Part shown: one piece after another, positions 63,168-64,000 of the stretch
Layout: the number at the start of each line of letters is the position of its first letter
Numbering within the stretch: the first letter of the stretch is position 1
Assembly (NCBI RefSeq): GCF_032884065.1
Contig: NW_027062695.1
Span: 1-64,000, forward strand
Length of the DNA: 64,000 nucleotides
Reading direction: 5' to 3'
Source: Artemia franciscana
Taxonomy: Eukaryota; Arthropoda; Branchiopoda; Anostraca; Artemiidae
Notes under the pieces: model-generated
The model's database searches: none
Told to the model about the DNA's origin: nothing
Seen by the model: the letters and a program-made list of their open reading frames with translations, nothing else
Program-made: the position numbers and the translations under genes

Positions 63168-63454
63168 AGCCACCATATTATCTGTTACATCCAATCCAGG
63201 TAGTTCTGGGTATGGGGCAACAATTGGGTACAATGCTTCCCAAGATTGAGCCCACATATTGCCAAAAAGGGACGCTGGAATGAGATCTTTAGCTGCAAAT
63301 TTTCCGGTATATTTTTCTAAAAGCTTTTTCCGAGCATATGCATGTATTTTCTCGTAGAGTGGCATTGTCTGGTTGAGTATTTTCTCTATTTGATTTTTGA
63401 ATTCGTCTGCCATATCATAAGGCATCATCCAGAGGTCTCCGTAGTTTTCCAGAC
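63168..63454 (-). CDS. Angiotensin-converting enzyme-like exon, most upstream in window
   Basis: The acceptor GTCGTTTTATAG precedes two bases that complete a codon. It then reads LENYGDLWMMPYDMADEFKN, QIEKILNQTMPLYEKIHAYA, RKKLLEKYTG, DLIPASLFGNMWAQSWEALY, PIVAPYPELPGLDVTDNMVA and donor GTAAGT in phase 0. It matches L..YxDxGxxW..YExxxFEx..LWxxxxPLYExLHAYVRxKL and (I)PAHLLGNMWAQxWxxIY of M2 peptidases. Gln of MWAQ is a substrate-binding residue (Gln281 in human testis ACE). Earlier exons, with signal peptide and about 130 residues, should lie at higher coordinates. Confidence 0.94.
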
Positions 63455-64000
63455 CTATAAAACGACAAAAAAGATCAAATAATCTATTCGAAAAAAGTAT
63501 TTTTTGCATCACTACAACGCAATTCGACGATAGTTATCTTTAAAACTTTCATTATACAACTTACTTCGAGCCATCTTACACTATAGAATATCCATTTTCT
63601 GAACAAGGTAGTTACAGTTTAGGTCATCTTGGGAGTTTCAAAATCCGATAGAATTATTCTTGTGTTCATCAAAAGGTATCATCAAGTAATTTCTGCTGGC
63701 AAGGATTGAGAAAAGAGTGCCTTTGAGAAGGTGGAGGGATTCAACAGGTTTTTTAAAGTCAATTGAAGCAACAGGTCTAGTGTGGTAGGCTTAAAGGTGG
63801 GACGATATTACAATAAAAATAAGCCTTTTATAGCATAAATTAAGTTGCCATGACTCAAATAGTCCCTTTTAAAATGAGCGACTAACAAATGTAAGAATAT
63901 AACATCAAAACGAAATTGTGATGACAATAAAGCAATTGAAACGCTTTGGCCGTAGTGCTACTATCAGCAAAATAATTAATTATCAGAGAAGTTAATCATC
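63455..64000. other. ACE intron, no exon recognised
   Basis: No further ACE exon is readable on the - strand up to the window edge. Confidence 0.5.

Overview
This is intron-rich, AT-rich animal DNA, most likely from an arthropod (possibly a crustacean, which is a weak inference). It has multi-exon genes with GT-AG introns, long (TA)n tracts, and Helitron, Polinton, LINE, SINE and fold-back elements. Only two host genes can be read. On the + strand are the last two exons of an SLC45-type sugar/proton symporter (10430-10604 and 20719-20949). On the - strand are seven phase-compatible exons of a membrane-anchored, single-domain angiotensin-converting enzyme (63454 down to 21559; 489 codons plus stop). 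They lack only the N-terminal exons, which should lie beyond 64000. The two genes converge tail to tail, with 609 bp between their stop codons.

The most remarkable structure is a complete but decayed Polinton/Maverick (adintovirus-like) element of about 16.1 kb at about 24584-40687, inside the last ACE intron. Its left end (24584-24829) aligns in inverted orientation with its right end (40441-40687), so both terminal inverted repeats are present. Between them, on the - strand, are broken genes for protein-primed DNA polymerase B, packaging ATPase, a small basic protein, a retroviral-type integrase with chromodomain-like tail, a penton-like minor capsid protein, a major capsid protein and an adenain-like protease. 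Several stretches remain unassigned. The element split an older dispersed repeat (left part ends 24583, right part resumes 40688). A 2-kb Helitron (29989 to about 32000) later inserted into the Polinton. Subtracting the Polinton shrinks the intron from 19.4 to about 3.3 kb, close to the neighbouring ACE introns.

Layout: 1-1920, Helitron remnants; 2060-9230, short dispersed repeats and a satellite-like array (monomer about 425-434 bp) flanked by inverted repeat blocks; 10430-10604, SLC45 exon; 11690-19970, more satellite arrays, a SINE with target-site duplication, fold-back elements and composite repeats; 20719-20949, SLC45 terminal exon; 21559-21949, ACE terminal exon; 24584-40687, Polinton with nested Helitron; 41385-50897, five ACE exons separated by introns with a 1-kb fold-back element and LINE relics; 51590-54319, a dead LINE; 55589-55764, ACE exon; 56740-61450, (TAG)n clusters and the largest satellite array; 63168-63454, the most upstream ACE exon seen.

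All assignments rest on reading translations and comparing them with remembered family patterns; no database search was run.
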